In this document: piece by piece, positions 33,060 through 44,429 of the stretch
Layout: each line of letters starts with the position of its first letter
How positions within the stretch are numbered: the first letter of the stretch is position 1
Assembly (NCBI RefSeq): GCF_003576645.1
Contig: NC_044919.1
Coordinates: 22,976,246-23,040,245 of the forward strand
Length of the DNA: 64,000 nucleotides
Direction of reading: 5' to 3'
Origin: Ipomoea triloba
Taxonomy: Eukaryota; Streptophyta; Magnoliopsida; Solanales; Convolvulaceae
Notes under the pieces: generated by a model
What the model was told of the DNA's origin: nothing
What the model saw: the letters and a program-made list of their open reading frames with translations, nothing else
Database searches by the model: none
Made by a program: the position numbers and the translations under genes

Positions 33060-35259
33060 GAGGTCTAGTAGGTCGTCAGCGAACTGTGTAGGCGAAGCAG
33101 TGGCTGACTGAGGTGCAGATGATGATCGGAGCTCGGCGGCAGCGTCCGCTGGCTGGGCAGACTCGGCCGTAGCAGCTGGATCAGGGTTGTCAAGCGCTGG
33201 TGGTAGACCCCAAGCCTCAGGATCGAAGGATGCATCTCGGCGGCGAAGGGCAGCATATAAGTCTCGCTGCATGATGTATTGGCCCACATCAAACATCAAC
33301 ACCCCCTCGGAGGTAAAACACTCTTGACCGGCCTTAGTAGCAAGCCATCCGGTGACAATATCCTCCCCATGCGCGGTGATGTAGCTCTCAACATCCCTCT
33401 GGTAACCCTCGGATTCCCTGTAGCGCGGGATCTCGAGGATGAGAGCCTCCTAGCACGACTTGAGCTCGCAGGCATACTTCTTGGCCTCCGCAGCCTACTT
33501 CTCGGCCTCCTCAACATACTTCTTGACCTCGTTAGCCTGAGCCTTCTCCCGCGCCTGGTGCTCCCAATCCCGCAGTGCAAGCACCTCACTCAAGCCGGCA
33601 GTCCTTCGCCGCTCCTCCTCCAAGAAGATCTGGGCGACCCTTAGATTACTCTCCAAGAGACTATGGCGAAAGAGTAACTACAAAGAAAGGTGGAGCATGC
33701 ACGAAAAATAGTTAATAAAATATAATCACAAAGAGAAAAGGTGTCGTTTACCTCAAAGGCAGGACAGAGGACGGAACCGATCTTTGAATCACGTGGGGAG
33801 ATGAGATGACGTGCAACGGTCTCCAATGGCAAATCACCCTCGAGAATGGACATGGTTGGAGGAATCTCAGCGGGGCACCCTGCCCTCACACCCGACGCGG
33901 AGGAAGAAGGCGTACCGGGTGGGGGTTCGACCGCCAATGCCAGAGGGTCGATGAATGCCGAGGCCAAGGTCGGCCGGGTGGACTCACGGCTCCGCGACTG
34001 GCGCATAGGAGGGCCTGAGGGTGGCGGTGGGGGCACGCAGCTACTCTCACCTGTCTTCTGTCGCTTGTGAGCTGGTCGCGACTTCACGCGGTTCACAAGT
34101 TCCTCGCAGGACAAGGGACGACCGGTCATATCTACAAACCAATCACGACAAGTATGAGTGTCACCAAATCATAACCACGGAAGCATCAACACAAAGAAAA
34201 ATCCACACCGGAGGACTCCGAGTCGGGGGCATCGAGGTCGACCGCCTCGGGGTCGGCCATGCTGAGGTTGACCGATGCGGCCGAGGCCGGGTCGTCTGAT
34301 CCCTCGGGGTCGGCGGCGTACGTAGTCTTCGAGGTCATCCTCGGAGCCGGATAGGATCTCCACCACGGTCCAGGGTGGAGGAGGAGGGTAGCGCTCAAAG
34401 CCAAGGCCAGTCAAAGCCTACTCTGTCACCAACACGGCGGCATCGATATGATTGCCGTCAAGAACCGCTATCGAGTGAGCCCAAGCTCCGAGCCGGGGCT
34501 GAGCCCGCCGGGGCCTTTACTTGCAAAAATAACCCGCCCAAGAGATACGAAACGGAAGGGAGGGACCGGAAGAAACAAAGACGAATTGGGGTTTCCAACT
34601 CTTGTGTGACGTCTTAGACTCGTGAAAAATCTTCCTATTTGAACAGACAGAGAAACCCGCGAACCCCTTACCAAGGGTGGCCGAGGAACACCAATATCAA
34701 AGTAGTAATTGAAAAGCGCTAGGGATGGGGTCGCACCGGTGTTGGCACACCTAATCAAGAAAGCAACTAGAAGACGATGGGAGTTCGGCACTAGTTGCCC
34801 CGGGGCAATACCATAATAATCAAGTACACTAACAACGAAAGGATGAAAGGGGAAGCGTAGGCCCATCTCAAGGGACCTAAGGTGGACACCAAAGAAGTGT
34901 GGTGATGGAGGCTCTATGATGGTGCTCTTGGAGGGAGGTACTACCGTCTCTACAGTGGGCCCAAGCAACGAGCGAGCACAAGCAACGTTATACTCGTTCG
35001 TAGAGACGGTAACCTCACTTGGAAGGGTGAGATCAAGCTCGGTATATTTAGCCCGAGAGGAAGGCTTAGGGAGACTAGTGAGCATAATGGCCCGGAGGGG
35101 CCGGGCCGCTATAGGAGGATGTGGAGGCGGCATAACGACCTGTATGGGTGGAGGGGGAAATAACTCCAAAGGAATGGGGTCGTCATTATCCATTGGCAAA
35201 TCAAGGAAACTAATCAAGTCCAACAAACTCACGTAGACGTTGGGGGAAGACAATGACAT
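33060..35259 (-). pseudogene. Antisense three-exon gene, Transposase_28-like ('putative gypsy type transposon')
   Basis: Exon 1 opens at 35259 (MSLSSPNVYVS) and contains SLEMGLRFPFHPFVVSVLDYYGIAP followed by GQLVPNSHRLLVAFLIRC, the hallmark of the plant 'putative gypsy type transposon' domain (PF04195 type). It is open to 34468 and then continues with frameshifts to 34209 (acidic, DPEGSDDPAS region). Intron 1 is 34208-34132 (GT...TTTGTAG, 77 nt). Exon 2 is 34131-33752 (TGRPLSCEELVNRVKSR, Pro-rich). Intron 2 is 33751-33678 (GAG|GTAAAC ... TTTCTTTGTAG, 74 nt). Exon 3, from 33677, is in phase: a long Glu/Lys/Ala-rich coiled-coil stretch with two TAG stops, then YIMQRDLYAALRRRDASFDPEAWGL. Frameshifts and stops mean it is decayed. 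The role in transposition is unknown. Confidence 0.7.
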
Positions 35260-35712
35260 GCAATGGAATGAAATGCGTGGAACTCTAAAAAGTGGGAATT
35301 ACTAACCCAACTCTAAGACGAAATGAGGTGGAAACTTGAGGTCAGACACGGGGCGGACTCGGACTCGGGCGTGGAGGTGACGGCTCGGGGTCGGCGGCAC
35401 GGTCTCAGCGGTGACGGCCCGGGGTCGACGGCGACGACTCGGGCTTAGCGGCACGGTATTGGCGGTGGCTGCTCGGACTCGGCAAAGGCGTCGACGGTGG
35501 ATTGGTAGCATGGTGACGGAGGCGACAGCGTCAACGACAGTAGGCGGCGGTGGAGCTCGGCGGCAGTAAACAGCGGTGGTCGGCCGGGGACGGTGGAGCA
35601 TCGGCGGCTGGTCGGTGGAGTTTCACGCCGGAAATTAGAGAGGATTTTAGGGGAAAGGAAGACTTGTGTTCTTGTGTTTATGTGGGGGAGAAAAAAATGA
35701 AAGAGAAGGGGG

Positions 35713-35723
35713 ATTATATATAG
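35713..35723 (-). promoter_or_regulatory. TATA box for the antisense gene
   Basis: The minus strand reads CTCTATATATAATCC in a pyrimidine-rich setting, about 115 bases upstream of an in-frame upstream ATG (35601) and about 455 upstream of the exon-1 ATG (35259). It suggests that the antisense gene has its own Pol II promoter inside the element, opposite to the LTR promoter. Confidence 0.45.
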
Positions 35724-36143
35724 AGGGGAAGAGAAGGAAAAATGGGGGAAAGTGAAAACTGGTTTTTGGAATTTGAAAAAGAGGTTGGGAAGATGGAGGT
35801 GTAAGTAGAATTGATGCTGATGTGATGGTTGAGTGTGGGGGATGTGTTACAAGTTCCAATACTTTTTATAGAGTGTAGGAGTGGAAGAAGTGTGATAGGA
35901 TTGAACTAGTAAGGGATAAGTATGACTTGGGGTTTCGAATTCATCTTCTTGTAGACTCCTACTGCGATAACAATTACGGACGACCCGGGAGTGTTGGAGG
36001 ATAATATTTGAAGGCGACTTTTTAGGCAGGGATAATATTTTGGGCGCGATTTTGGGAGCAGTAGTGTGGCTCGGGGTACAATTTATTGCTGAACTACTCT
36101 CTTTCGCTGACGACTTCTCGCAGCTCAGAGAGTAGGGCACTGA

Positions 36144-36626
36144 TGATGGATAAATACTACCCGAGTCTACCATGGGTCAACCCCAGAGCAGAAATAGGGG
36201 GCCAACCCGGGCCCACCCAGCTGGGCCATATTGGGCCCAAGTTGACCCCTCGGGGTCAACTTGGCCGACCCCGAGCTGACCCTGACCCATGAGTTAACCC
36301 CTCGGGGTCGACTTGGCCGACCTTGGCCCGTGAGTCGACCCCGGGGTCGTCTTAGCCGAGCCCCGGGCTCAGCCACGGCCTCGGGTCCCGGCTTGGGCCT
36401 AGGATTAGTATAAGAACATGCAACATTGTCCTATTGAGACATCTTCAACTACGTACTTTGTCCTAACGACATTCTTGTCCTATTATTACACAATCTTGTA
36501 ATTGCTTTATCCTTTATTCAATATATAAAATACCTCCGAAGTACACTTTGATCCGTTACTTGTCATACCCCTTATAATCTTATCGGGCTTATTGATTCGG
36601 GCTACCCGGGTTAATTAAATCCATCA
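36144..36626 (+). repeat. 3' LTR of the Tat-like element
   Basis: Starts TGATGGATAAATAC after the purine-rich GAGAGTAGGG and ends AAATCCATCA followed by the ATGAA target duplication. It has more GGGGTCGACTTGGCCGACC-type repeats than the 5' LTR and lacks part of the 5' copy's later segment. Confidence 0.9.
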
Positions 36627-36631
36627 ATGAA

Positions 36632-37369
36632 TAAAAAGTCAACTTTAACATTTCGCAGGTAGCAATAAAACAAATATTTGAGTACAATTATGTACAGAAT
36701 CCCAAAACAATATTGCGAAGCTAGATTAATTTAAGAAACTGTAAATTTTAACCAATTACTTTCACATTCTGATATTGCCACTGCTGTGTTTGTAATTTAC
36801 AAAAAAAAATAATAATAATAGTAATCCAGATCACACTAGTGCATGAACTGTATGAATTGTTCTGTCTTATATTTTCAGTTTATATATTTACTTGTTGCTA
36901 GAAATTATTTGAGTGGGGCGAAGTTTAGATACCAATAGACATATCCATTACAGAATATCAAATAGCTATAATAAAGTTAAAATACAAAATAAATTATAAA
37001 TTACAATAGAATGTTTTTGATAGATTACACAATAGTTAGAGTCTGAGCCAAAAATATACTTGAGTGGGTGAAATGTGAAAATATTTATAACAAAATATGA
37101 AACATAATCGATTACATAAAATAATTTGAATAACATTATATTCATAAATACTTTTTAATTATGTTAACTTTAATTTTTTCTAAATTAACTCGAATACAAT
37201 AAGTATAATATAAACTTATATACTACATTAATTAAATGATTCATAAAAAGTACACTAAAAGAGAATTTAATTTGTTAATAAATGATTCATAAAAGTAGAC
37301 TAAAAAATATTTAATTTATTAATGAGGGTGTATTTGACTCTTTTCCCTAGATTTTATATAACATTTTAG

Positions 37370-37409
<40 letters not shown>

Positions 37410-38095
37410 GGGGGAGTGGGGCAGCTGGCCATAAAGTAGCTCCGTCCATGTTTACTTGTATTTTTTCTAATTCGGAGCTTTAATAATGATAGAAAGACTA
37501 TCGATGTGATCCGCTTGAGGAGGACACTGTGAGCCGTATCTTTGGGAAATGAGTTGCAAAACGGCTTACGGACCATCTTTTGGTGGTTCACGAGGACTTA
37601 GCAAACAACAAACCCAAACCACACTGAATTTTTGATGATGTGATGGTTGGTTTAGTACCCATTAGGGAGACTTAGGACTTCAAAAAGCTCTCGAACAAAA
37701 ACAAGAGCAATAGAAGTTTAGATTGCGGAGGACTAGATGCATTGCTTTATAGATGTGGTTATATTCCTATGACTGAACATCGCTGGAGATTAGTAAGTTT
37801 CAAGACAAAATTAATATAACTTATCTTATAATATTATATTGAGTTAGACAAAATTAATATAACTTATCTTATAATATTATACTGAGTATGTTGTATTCTT
37901 TGAATAGAAAGAGAAGCTAGATGAAATTTAAAGTCTTAAAACCTTGTATCAACACACTCATAAACAAAAAAAATGGTGTTGGAGCACATGTTTGTGCAAA
38001 AGCTCATAAAGTTGTTGTAAGGAATCTTTTCAATATAACTTCTATTAACTAGGACTTGTATGTACTGAATCTAAGTAGGACTTGTATTGAAACTT
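36632..38095. other. Intergenic AT-rich DNA
   Basis: Contains a TA microsatellite (about 37372-37404) and a 43-base exact-phase tandem duplication (37804-37889, unit beginning GACAAAATTAATATAAC). No coding frame supported. Confidence 0.45.
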
Positions 38096-38099
38096 GAAA

Positions 38100-38745
38100 A
38101 TGAAATGATAAATGAAATCATTGTTCGTCTAGGGTTCTAAAAGATAAGAACATGAAAGGAAATTGTCTAGAGCGAGAAAAATCAATATATCTAACTAACT
38201 TCCTTTAAGTGACTTTGACATCTCCTTTTATAGTTTCAGGCGCGTCAGGAGACCTGTCACGAGTTTGATAGGACACATGATAGTTGTGGCAAGCTCTACG
38301 ATGTTTATTTCTCACAAAAGGAATTATGAGACACCGTGCGTGATAGTAGAAGTTGTACTCTAAAGTTCCTATAATAGAGTTATCACGACATGATGAGCTT
38401 CGTGATAGTAGAAGTGGATCTCAAAAGTTCGTTTCACCAGCACTCTCTTGATGTTACGTGCTTCGTGATAGTAGAAGCGGCTCATTGAAGTTCCTTTCAC
38501 GAGCACTCTCACGACGTGACGACTTCTAGTGACATCGTATCTGGCTTCCATCGTGTTTTACCCCTTTTGAATCCAAATTACCCTTGGTTTAGCCCTTTTT
38601 GCCTCCAAAAGTTGATATGTGCCCGCATTAGCTCCTCATACACAATTAATCACATAATTGGTCACTTTAAACAAAATTAAAGCAATTATAATTCAAGATT
38701 GATCAATTTATGCATCATAAACGTAGCACAATTTGACACTTATCA
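38100..38745 (-). mobile_element. Tat/Athila-like LTR fragment (copy C)
   Basis: The minus strand starts TGATAAGTGTC at 38745. A TATA box CTATAAAAGG lies at about 38224-38234. Directly upstream of it, 38333-38525 carries three units of about 62 bases with CGTGATAGTAGAAG and CACGA-rich text. The arrangement parallels copies A and B though the repeat sequence differs. The downstream part of the element is not recognisable. Confidence 0.4.
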
Positions 38746-40517
38746 AATAACTATATGATCATCTTTTACATTTATTTTGATTATATAATATAATAATTTT
38801 TTTTGATTTGACAACATTGTTTTTCAACCAAGGTGCACTAGGACACACACCCTGAGTCTAATCATGTTCGTAACATGTAAGATTTGAAGTTTGACAAAAC
38901 ATTCTTTCATGGGTTAACCACTTGTCAAGTTGGAAGAGACCAGCGTCATTTCATCCACGCACTCATGGGCTCACAAGTACTCAAAAAAAGAAAAAAAATA
39001 AAAAAAGAAAAAAAAAACTAGCTTCATAATAGATATGGAATATGAGTTTATTTCGCCACAATTAATTAAGGACACACATAGTTAAGAAATTAATGATTTT
39101 TGCACTCAACTACATTAATTATGTACTCCATTAATGACTAAGATAATAAGTGGTTGACTATACTAAAAGAAATGTGTATATTATTATAGGAATATAAAAG
39201 AAACAAGACTCTGTAGCCATTAGCCAATCAATCGAAAGAAGTGATGAAGTTAGGAAGACAACCAAATGGGGTGGGACCTGAGTCGACAAATTGATAAGCT
39301 GAGGAACTGCGCATATGTTTGTTGCATTTAATCATACCATATGATGCACTGTTTTTTGTGCTGTTTATTATCATGCAGCTGAAACTAACATTTGTTCTAG
39401 GTAGCAGAAGAAGCAGCCAGGACGTTCAAGATTTGTGTATTTATTATTACATAAAATGCAATGGAAGCACTTTTCAGGCCATTTGGCACTTGCATGTACA
39501 CTACATTTAATTCAGTGGTGGGAGGATCAGATAGATCAACCCCCTCTCATAGTGATTAGTCTTTTCTATCTCTTTTGGAGAATTGATGGGTGGTGGGGGT
39601 GGGGTCTTTGCTGGTTAAGTTACTCAATACAAATCTGCAAGGAGTTGCAGAGACAATATAGGCTACTAAGCCAAGAAAACTGTCATGTCTGCTTGAAAGT
39701 TGTTGTTTTCATAATTTATGCAATTATTATTAGTCATCCAAGAATGAATCATTGCCATTTGCCAAACGCTTATTGAACGTGTCTAATAACTTTTTGACTC
39801 TGATCTGAATTGTTTAGGAATTATTTTCTCTTTTCAGATTGATCTTATGATGCATAATGGCAAAGTGCAGATTAGATAAATTTCTTGTCAGCGTTGCCTA
39901 ACCAGTGCAAGGGTGACTAATTACAGAATAACACGTCTAATATCACTTTTGGGTTTTGGATAGGATTTTTCCTTTTTTATATATGCTTTGAAATGGTCAT
40001 GTAATTGGCCTAATGATTTGTGTAAATTAAGTGATAACGGGAAAATGATGCATTTATTGGTGAGGTGAAAGCTGAAGATGGGACAACGTTGTTGATGATT
40101 AGTGGAATAATGATGGAGATTAGCAAACTAAATACGGGCATCTTATTGGTTGGGTGGTTTGTTGGTGGTAATATACTAAAATATAATGTTGAGGATGATG
40201 ACATGAGATTAAGTGAATAGAGTGCACAACTTTGTGGAAAAAACAGTGGTTTCTATTGTTAGAGAAAAAGAATATCACATGGAATGTCTCCTAAACTACA
40301 TCCAATTGGACCATGCGCACTTTTAAACTATATGCTTAATATGCATTGCCTATTTTCCTCCTTTTTCAAATAAACATACTCCATATATTGCTTTCCCTTA
40401 ATATTGGAGTACAAATTAAATTATAATAAAATTTTGTACTCATCTTTTATATATAAGAGTTGTTTTTTTAAGTGCAAAAAGTTAAAAACATAAATAAGAT
40501 GAAGCTACTCATCAAAT
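38746..40517. other. Intergenic, nothing recognised
   Basis: Includes an A-rich tract at 38986-39018. The ORFs at 39319-39776 and 40010-40204 show no domain, no coding bias that I can see and no regulatory context, so I do not call genes here. Confidence 0.4.
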
Positions 40518-40522
40518 CTAAG

Positions 40523-40679
40523 TATTAGGACTCTATGTATTTGAGTCAGATTATGACTCCCTATTCTAGGCTTCCTGTGATTCCCTATTCTAGTCTGCAT
40601 GAGATTCTCTCATTATATATATCCCTATAATCTGTATCTTTGAACAATGTCATTCAATAAAATTTATTCAGTTCTCATG
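40523..40679 (+). repeat. 5' LTR of the plus-strand Ale-type element
   Basis: TATTAGGACTC to CAGTTCTCAT. It starts TA rather than the canonical TG, as does the 3' copy. It contains TCATTATATATATCCC as the likely TATA region. No good primer-binding site follows; GCTAGGGTTA matches the sequence just after the primer site of the 21.4-kb copy, so the primer site seems damaged. Confidence 0.85.
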
Positions 40680-41100
40680 TCTTTTCAGTTAGCTAGGGTT
40701 ACGTTCCTAATAATTATTCTTGTCATATGTCTGTACCACCGTCTCGTCGATGTCCATGCCGCTGAAATCATGCCACAAGGCGGTAGCAATTGGGATCGTG
40801 GCAGTCCGCGTCGAGGTCAGCAGCGTGATAGACATGGCTTTAATGTTAAGTGTCAACTTTGTCTTGGCTTCGGTCACGTGGCATCCAATTGTTTTCTACG
40901 CTTTAGAAAATCGTGTTTCGTTTGTTATAGTTTTGGTCATGAGTCGACCGATTGTTCTTGATGCTTTGATGTTCAATGTCAACTTTGTAATGGTTTTGGC
41001 CATACGGCACCCAATTGTGTTCTACGCTTTGAAAAACGGTGTCTCATTTGTTCTAGTTTCGGTCACGTGACAACCAGTTGTGTTTGGCGTCGTTCAATGA
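40647..41100 (+). pseudogene. gag: Gag remnant made of four tandem CCHC zinc knuckles
   Basis: The frame from about 40750 reads IMPQGGSNWDRGSPRRGQQ and then four CX2CX4HX4C motifs: CQLCLGFGHVASNC, CFVCYSFGHESTDC (followed at once by a stop), CQLCNGFGHTAPNC and CLICSSFGHVTTSC. The 63-base units start at 40851, 40914, 40977 and 41040. Units 1 and 3 resemble each other, as do 2 and 4, so a 126-base pair was duplicated. The normal capsid domain (about 240 codons in the 20453-21424 relative) is missing altogether. A normal copia gag has one such knuckle, which binds RNA. The stop after unit 2 probably inactivates it now, but the array stays in frame. Confidence 0.8.
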
Positions 41101-44100
41101 CTTCGGATCCTCAAGCTAATTTGGTGTTTCAGAAGGGTTCGGGTGCCTCATCAAATTCTATCCTTGGTTACCGGACACCGGAGCTACACATCATGCAACT
41201 CCGGACATAGTTGCCCTTTCTACCTCGGAGAAGTATACTGGTAATGACACTTTACGTGTCGGTGATGGTAAGGGCCTGTCTATTAGTCATGTTGGTCATG
41301 CTACTTTTGATACCCCATCTAGGTCTCTTAAGTTATCTAATATTCTCCATGTTCCTGGTTTGTCAACATCTTTATTGTCTGTTCAAAAATTTGCGTAAGA
41401 TAATAAAGTATTTTTTGAGTTTCACCCCTCTTTTTTTGTTGTAAAGGATATCACCACTAAGGAAATCCTGTTGCAGGGCAATAGGTTTGGGGGACTCTAT
41501 ACTCTTCCTATTCCAGTTTCATCTCCTTCTGCGTTTTTGTCAACTCGTGCCTCTGCTTCTGTTTGGCATAACCGACTAGGTCATCCTCATCATCGTGTCC
41601 TAGTCGGGTTCTTCAGTCATGTTCGGTTAGTGGGTCTAGAAATAATATTCATGATAATTCTAGTTTGTGTAATGCGTGTCAATTGGGAAAATCTGCGCGA
41701 TTTCCTTTACCACGTGTTGAGTCGTCTAGTTTGAATGTTCTTGATTTAGTATACACTGATATTTGGGGTCCAACTCCTTTTTTGTCTGCAAATGGCTATC
41801 GTTATTTTGTCATTTTTGTTGATGATTACTCTCGCTACACTTGGTTTTTTCCCATGAAACTGAAATCTGATCTCTATGCTGTTTTTGATAGGTTTCGTAC
41901 TTTTGTTGAGAGATCCTTTAATCGAAAAATAAAATCCATTCAGTCTGATTTGGGAGCTGAATACAAAAAGCTCCATCAATATTTTGTTCAGTTAGGGATC
42001 CATCATAGACAATCGTGTGCGTATACTCATGAATAGAATGGTCGTGTTGAGAGGAAACACAGACATATAGTTGAAACTGGTCTAGCACTCATGGCTCATG
42101 CCTCCGTTCCATCTAAGTTTTGGGATTATGTGTTTGAGACTGCGGTATATTTAATCAATAAAATACCATCCTCTGTGTTAAATAACTCTAGTCCTCATCT
42201 TATGTTGCATAAATCCCCTCCTTCCTATTCCTTTCTTCGTGTCTTTGGTTGTCTATGTTATCCTCACTTAAGGCCATATAATCGTTACAAAATGTATTAT
42301 AGGTCCTCTCCTTGTGTCTTTCTAGGTTACCCAGAGTCCTTTCGGGGGTACAAGTGCATGAACTTACAAACTAATAAGATATATGTGTGTAGACATGTCC
42401 GATTTGATGAGATGATTTTCCCCTTTGCTGCTAAGACTGTTTTGAAGGCTCCTTCAGACACTATGCCACGTCCTTGGGCTGAATTAGTGTTGAATCCATG
42501 CGCTCCTTCCACAGATCCTGCTCAGGTGGCTCCTACACTCCCTACGGTGACAGAAAAACGGCCTCGTGGCCGTCTGCGTGGTCGATCCACACGCCCAAAT
42601 GAGCGAACTCATGCCATGGACACCAGAAGCAAATCTCATGCTCCTCTTGCAGGCTTGACTGTATAGGTTTGTCTTACTGATCCCACATGTTACTCACAGG
42701 CAGTCAAGCATCCTGAATGGCGGGAAACAATGGATCAAGAGTATAATGCTCTCTTACATAATCAAACGTGGTGTCTTGTTCCCTCCAAGCCTGATATGGA
42801 TGTTATTGGTTGCAAATGGGTTTTTCGCACCAAGAGGAAAGCAGATGGTTCCATTGAGAGACACAAGGCCAGGTTAGTAGCTAAAGGTTTTAATCAGGTT
42901 CCAGGTCAGGACTTCTTTGATACCTTCAGACCTGTGGTAAAACCTACTACTGTCAGATTACTTCTCTCATTAGCTATATCCTCTGGTTGGGTGATTAGAC
43001 AACTTGATGTTCATAATGCTTTTCTAAACGGTAATCTGTCTGAAACTGTCTACATGAAGCAACCTCCCGGTTACATTGATGCTTAGTATCCAAATCATGT
43101 TTGCTTGCTTAAACGATCTCTATATGGTTTAAAACAGGCTTCTAGAGCCTGGTTTAATCGTTTGCACTCATTTTTGCTATCTGTTGGCTTTCAAGCATAA
43201 AAAATAGATGTGTCTCTGTTATATTTTTCTCAATATTCCACTTTTGCATACCTCTTAGTTTATGTGGATAATATACTTGTGATGGGGAGTGATCCAAATC
43301 TTGTAACCCGTTTATTATCAAAGTTGTCTGCTTCTTTTAAGATTAGGGATCTTGGTGAACCTGGTTTCTTTCTTGGTATTGAGACAGTTAAATGTGATGG
43401 TGGTATACTACTTTCGCAAAAGAGATATATGACTGATATTTTAAAACGTGCTGGAATGGCAGAATGCAAAGCATTATCTACTCCTATTTCTGTTTCGGAA
43501 ACTATTCCTTTCAGTGCAGACTTGTATGAGGATCCTACCCAATATAGGAGTTTGGCAGGGGCACTACAATATCTGACTGTCACGCACCCGGGTCTATCCT
43601 TTGCAGTCAACCAACTGTGTCAACATATGCATGCTCCAACAGTTTCACATTGGGAATAACTGAAACGAGTCTTGAGGTATGTTAAGGGAACTATCACTTA
43701 TGGTCTGCGAATAAGAAAGTCACTATCTAGAGATTTGCATGCCTTTTCTGATTCTTATTGGGCTGGTTGCCCTGAAGACCGAAACAAAGAACTGTTGCTA
43801 GATCTTCTACTGAGGCTGAGTACAAAGCACTAGCAGATGTTTGTGCTGAAGTAATTTGGATTTTGTCTTTACTACGTGAGATTAATGTCCCCAATATTTC
43901 TGTTCTCAAGTTATGGTGTGACAATCTTGATGCTACATACATGTCTGCAAATCCGATTTTTCATGCACGTACCAAACATGTTGAGATTGATTATCACTTT
44001 GTTAGAGACAGAGTTGCTGCAGGAGATATTGAAGTCAACTTTATTTCAACCAAAGATCAACTTGCTGATATCTTTACTAAAGCTCTGCCTAGTCCTAGAT

Positions 44101-44150
44101 TTTCTTTTCTTAGAGACAAGCTACAGGTTACTAGCTTACCCTGTGCTTGA
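41101..44150 (+). pseudogene. pol: Ale-type copia pol, multiply disabled
   Basis: Domains in order: protease (TGATHHATPD near 41180), integrase (GHPHHRVL and CNACQLGKSARF; TDIWGPTPF, FVDDYSRYTWFF, SIQSDLGAEY), reverse transcriptase from about 42710 ([41 protein letters not shown]), and RNase H to 44150 ([35 protein letters not shown]). Stops are at about 41396 (TAA), 42034, 42664, 43084 (TAG), 43198 and 43657 (TAA), with a frameshift near 41600-41660. RNase H has an internal deletion near 43780. The RT catalytic box reads YVDN at 43261-43272 instead of YVDD, a key residue change. The element cannot move autonomously. Confidence 0.9.
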
Positions 44151-44157
44151 GGGAGAG

Positions 44158-44314
44158 TATTAGGACTCTATGTATTTGAGTCAGATTATGATTCCCTATT
44201 CTAGGCTTCCTGTGATTCCCTATTCTAGTCTGCATGAGATTCTCTCATTATATATATCCCTGTAATCTGTATCTTTGAACAATGTCATTCAACACAATTT
44301 ATTCAGTTCTCATC
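44158..44314 (+). repeat. 3' LTR of the plus-strand Ale-type element
   Basis: Same limits as the 5' LTR, preceded by the purine tract GAGGGAGAG and followed by the target duplication CTAAG. Confidence 0.88.
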
Positions 44315-44429
44315 CTAAGAATGACAACGAAATTGAGGGGAGGTAGTGCTTCCACAAAATAATGAAATATCCTCTCCTTCTTTGTCTCTATGAGGAGTTT
44401 CACAAAAGAATAAAAAAAATAAAAAAGAA

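Larger units (their letters stand above)
31908..36626 (+). mobile_element. Non-autonomous Tat-like LTR element with antisense gene
   Basis: Bounded by LTRs 31908-32380 and 36144-36626 and by the perfect target duplication ATGAA (31903-31907 and 36627-36631). The interior is only 3.8 kb. It has a primer site and a gag stub at the left and an antisense spliced gene over most of the rest. No protease, RT, RNase H or integrase is visible. Antisense extra ORFs are known in Tat-lineage gypsy elements, so this looks like a deletion derivative that lost gag-pol but kept the antisense gene. It is much more GC-rich than its surroundings, and its LTRs have CpG-rich segments. Confidence 0.85.
40523..44314 (+). 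mobile_element. Ale-type Ty1/copia element, full length but dead
   Basis: LTRs of about 156 bp at 40523-40679 and 44158-44314 are flanked by the 5-base target duplication CTAAG (40518-40522 and 44315-44319). The two LTRs differ at four positions by eye, so the insertion is fairly young. A purine tract (GAGGGAGAG) precedes the 3' LTR. The interior has a gag reduced to zinc knuckles and a pol with all domains but several stops, a deletion in RNase H and a changed RT active site. Confidence 0.9.

Noticed and set aside
32423..33068. Other open frames over the gag stub and antisense gene
   Set aside because: Shadow frames of GC-rich coding sequence; the spliced minus-strand model and the gag stub explain the region better.
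39319..40204. Short ORFs that might be a host gene
   Set aside because: No domain, no promoter or splice pattern, low-quality composition.
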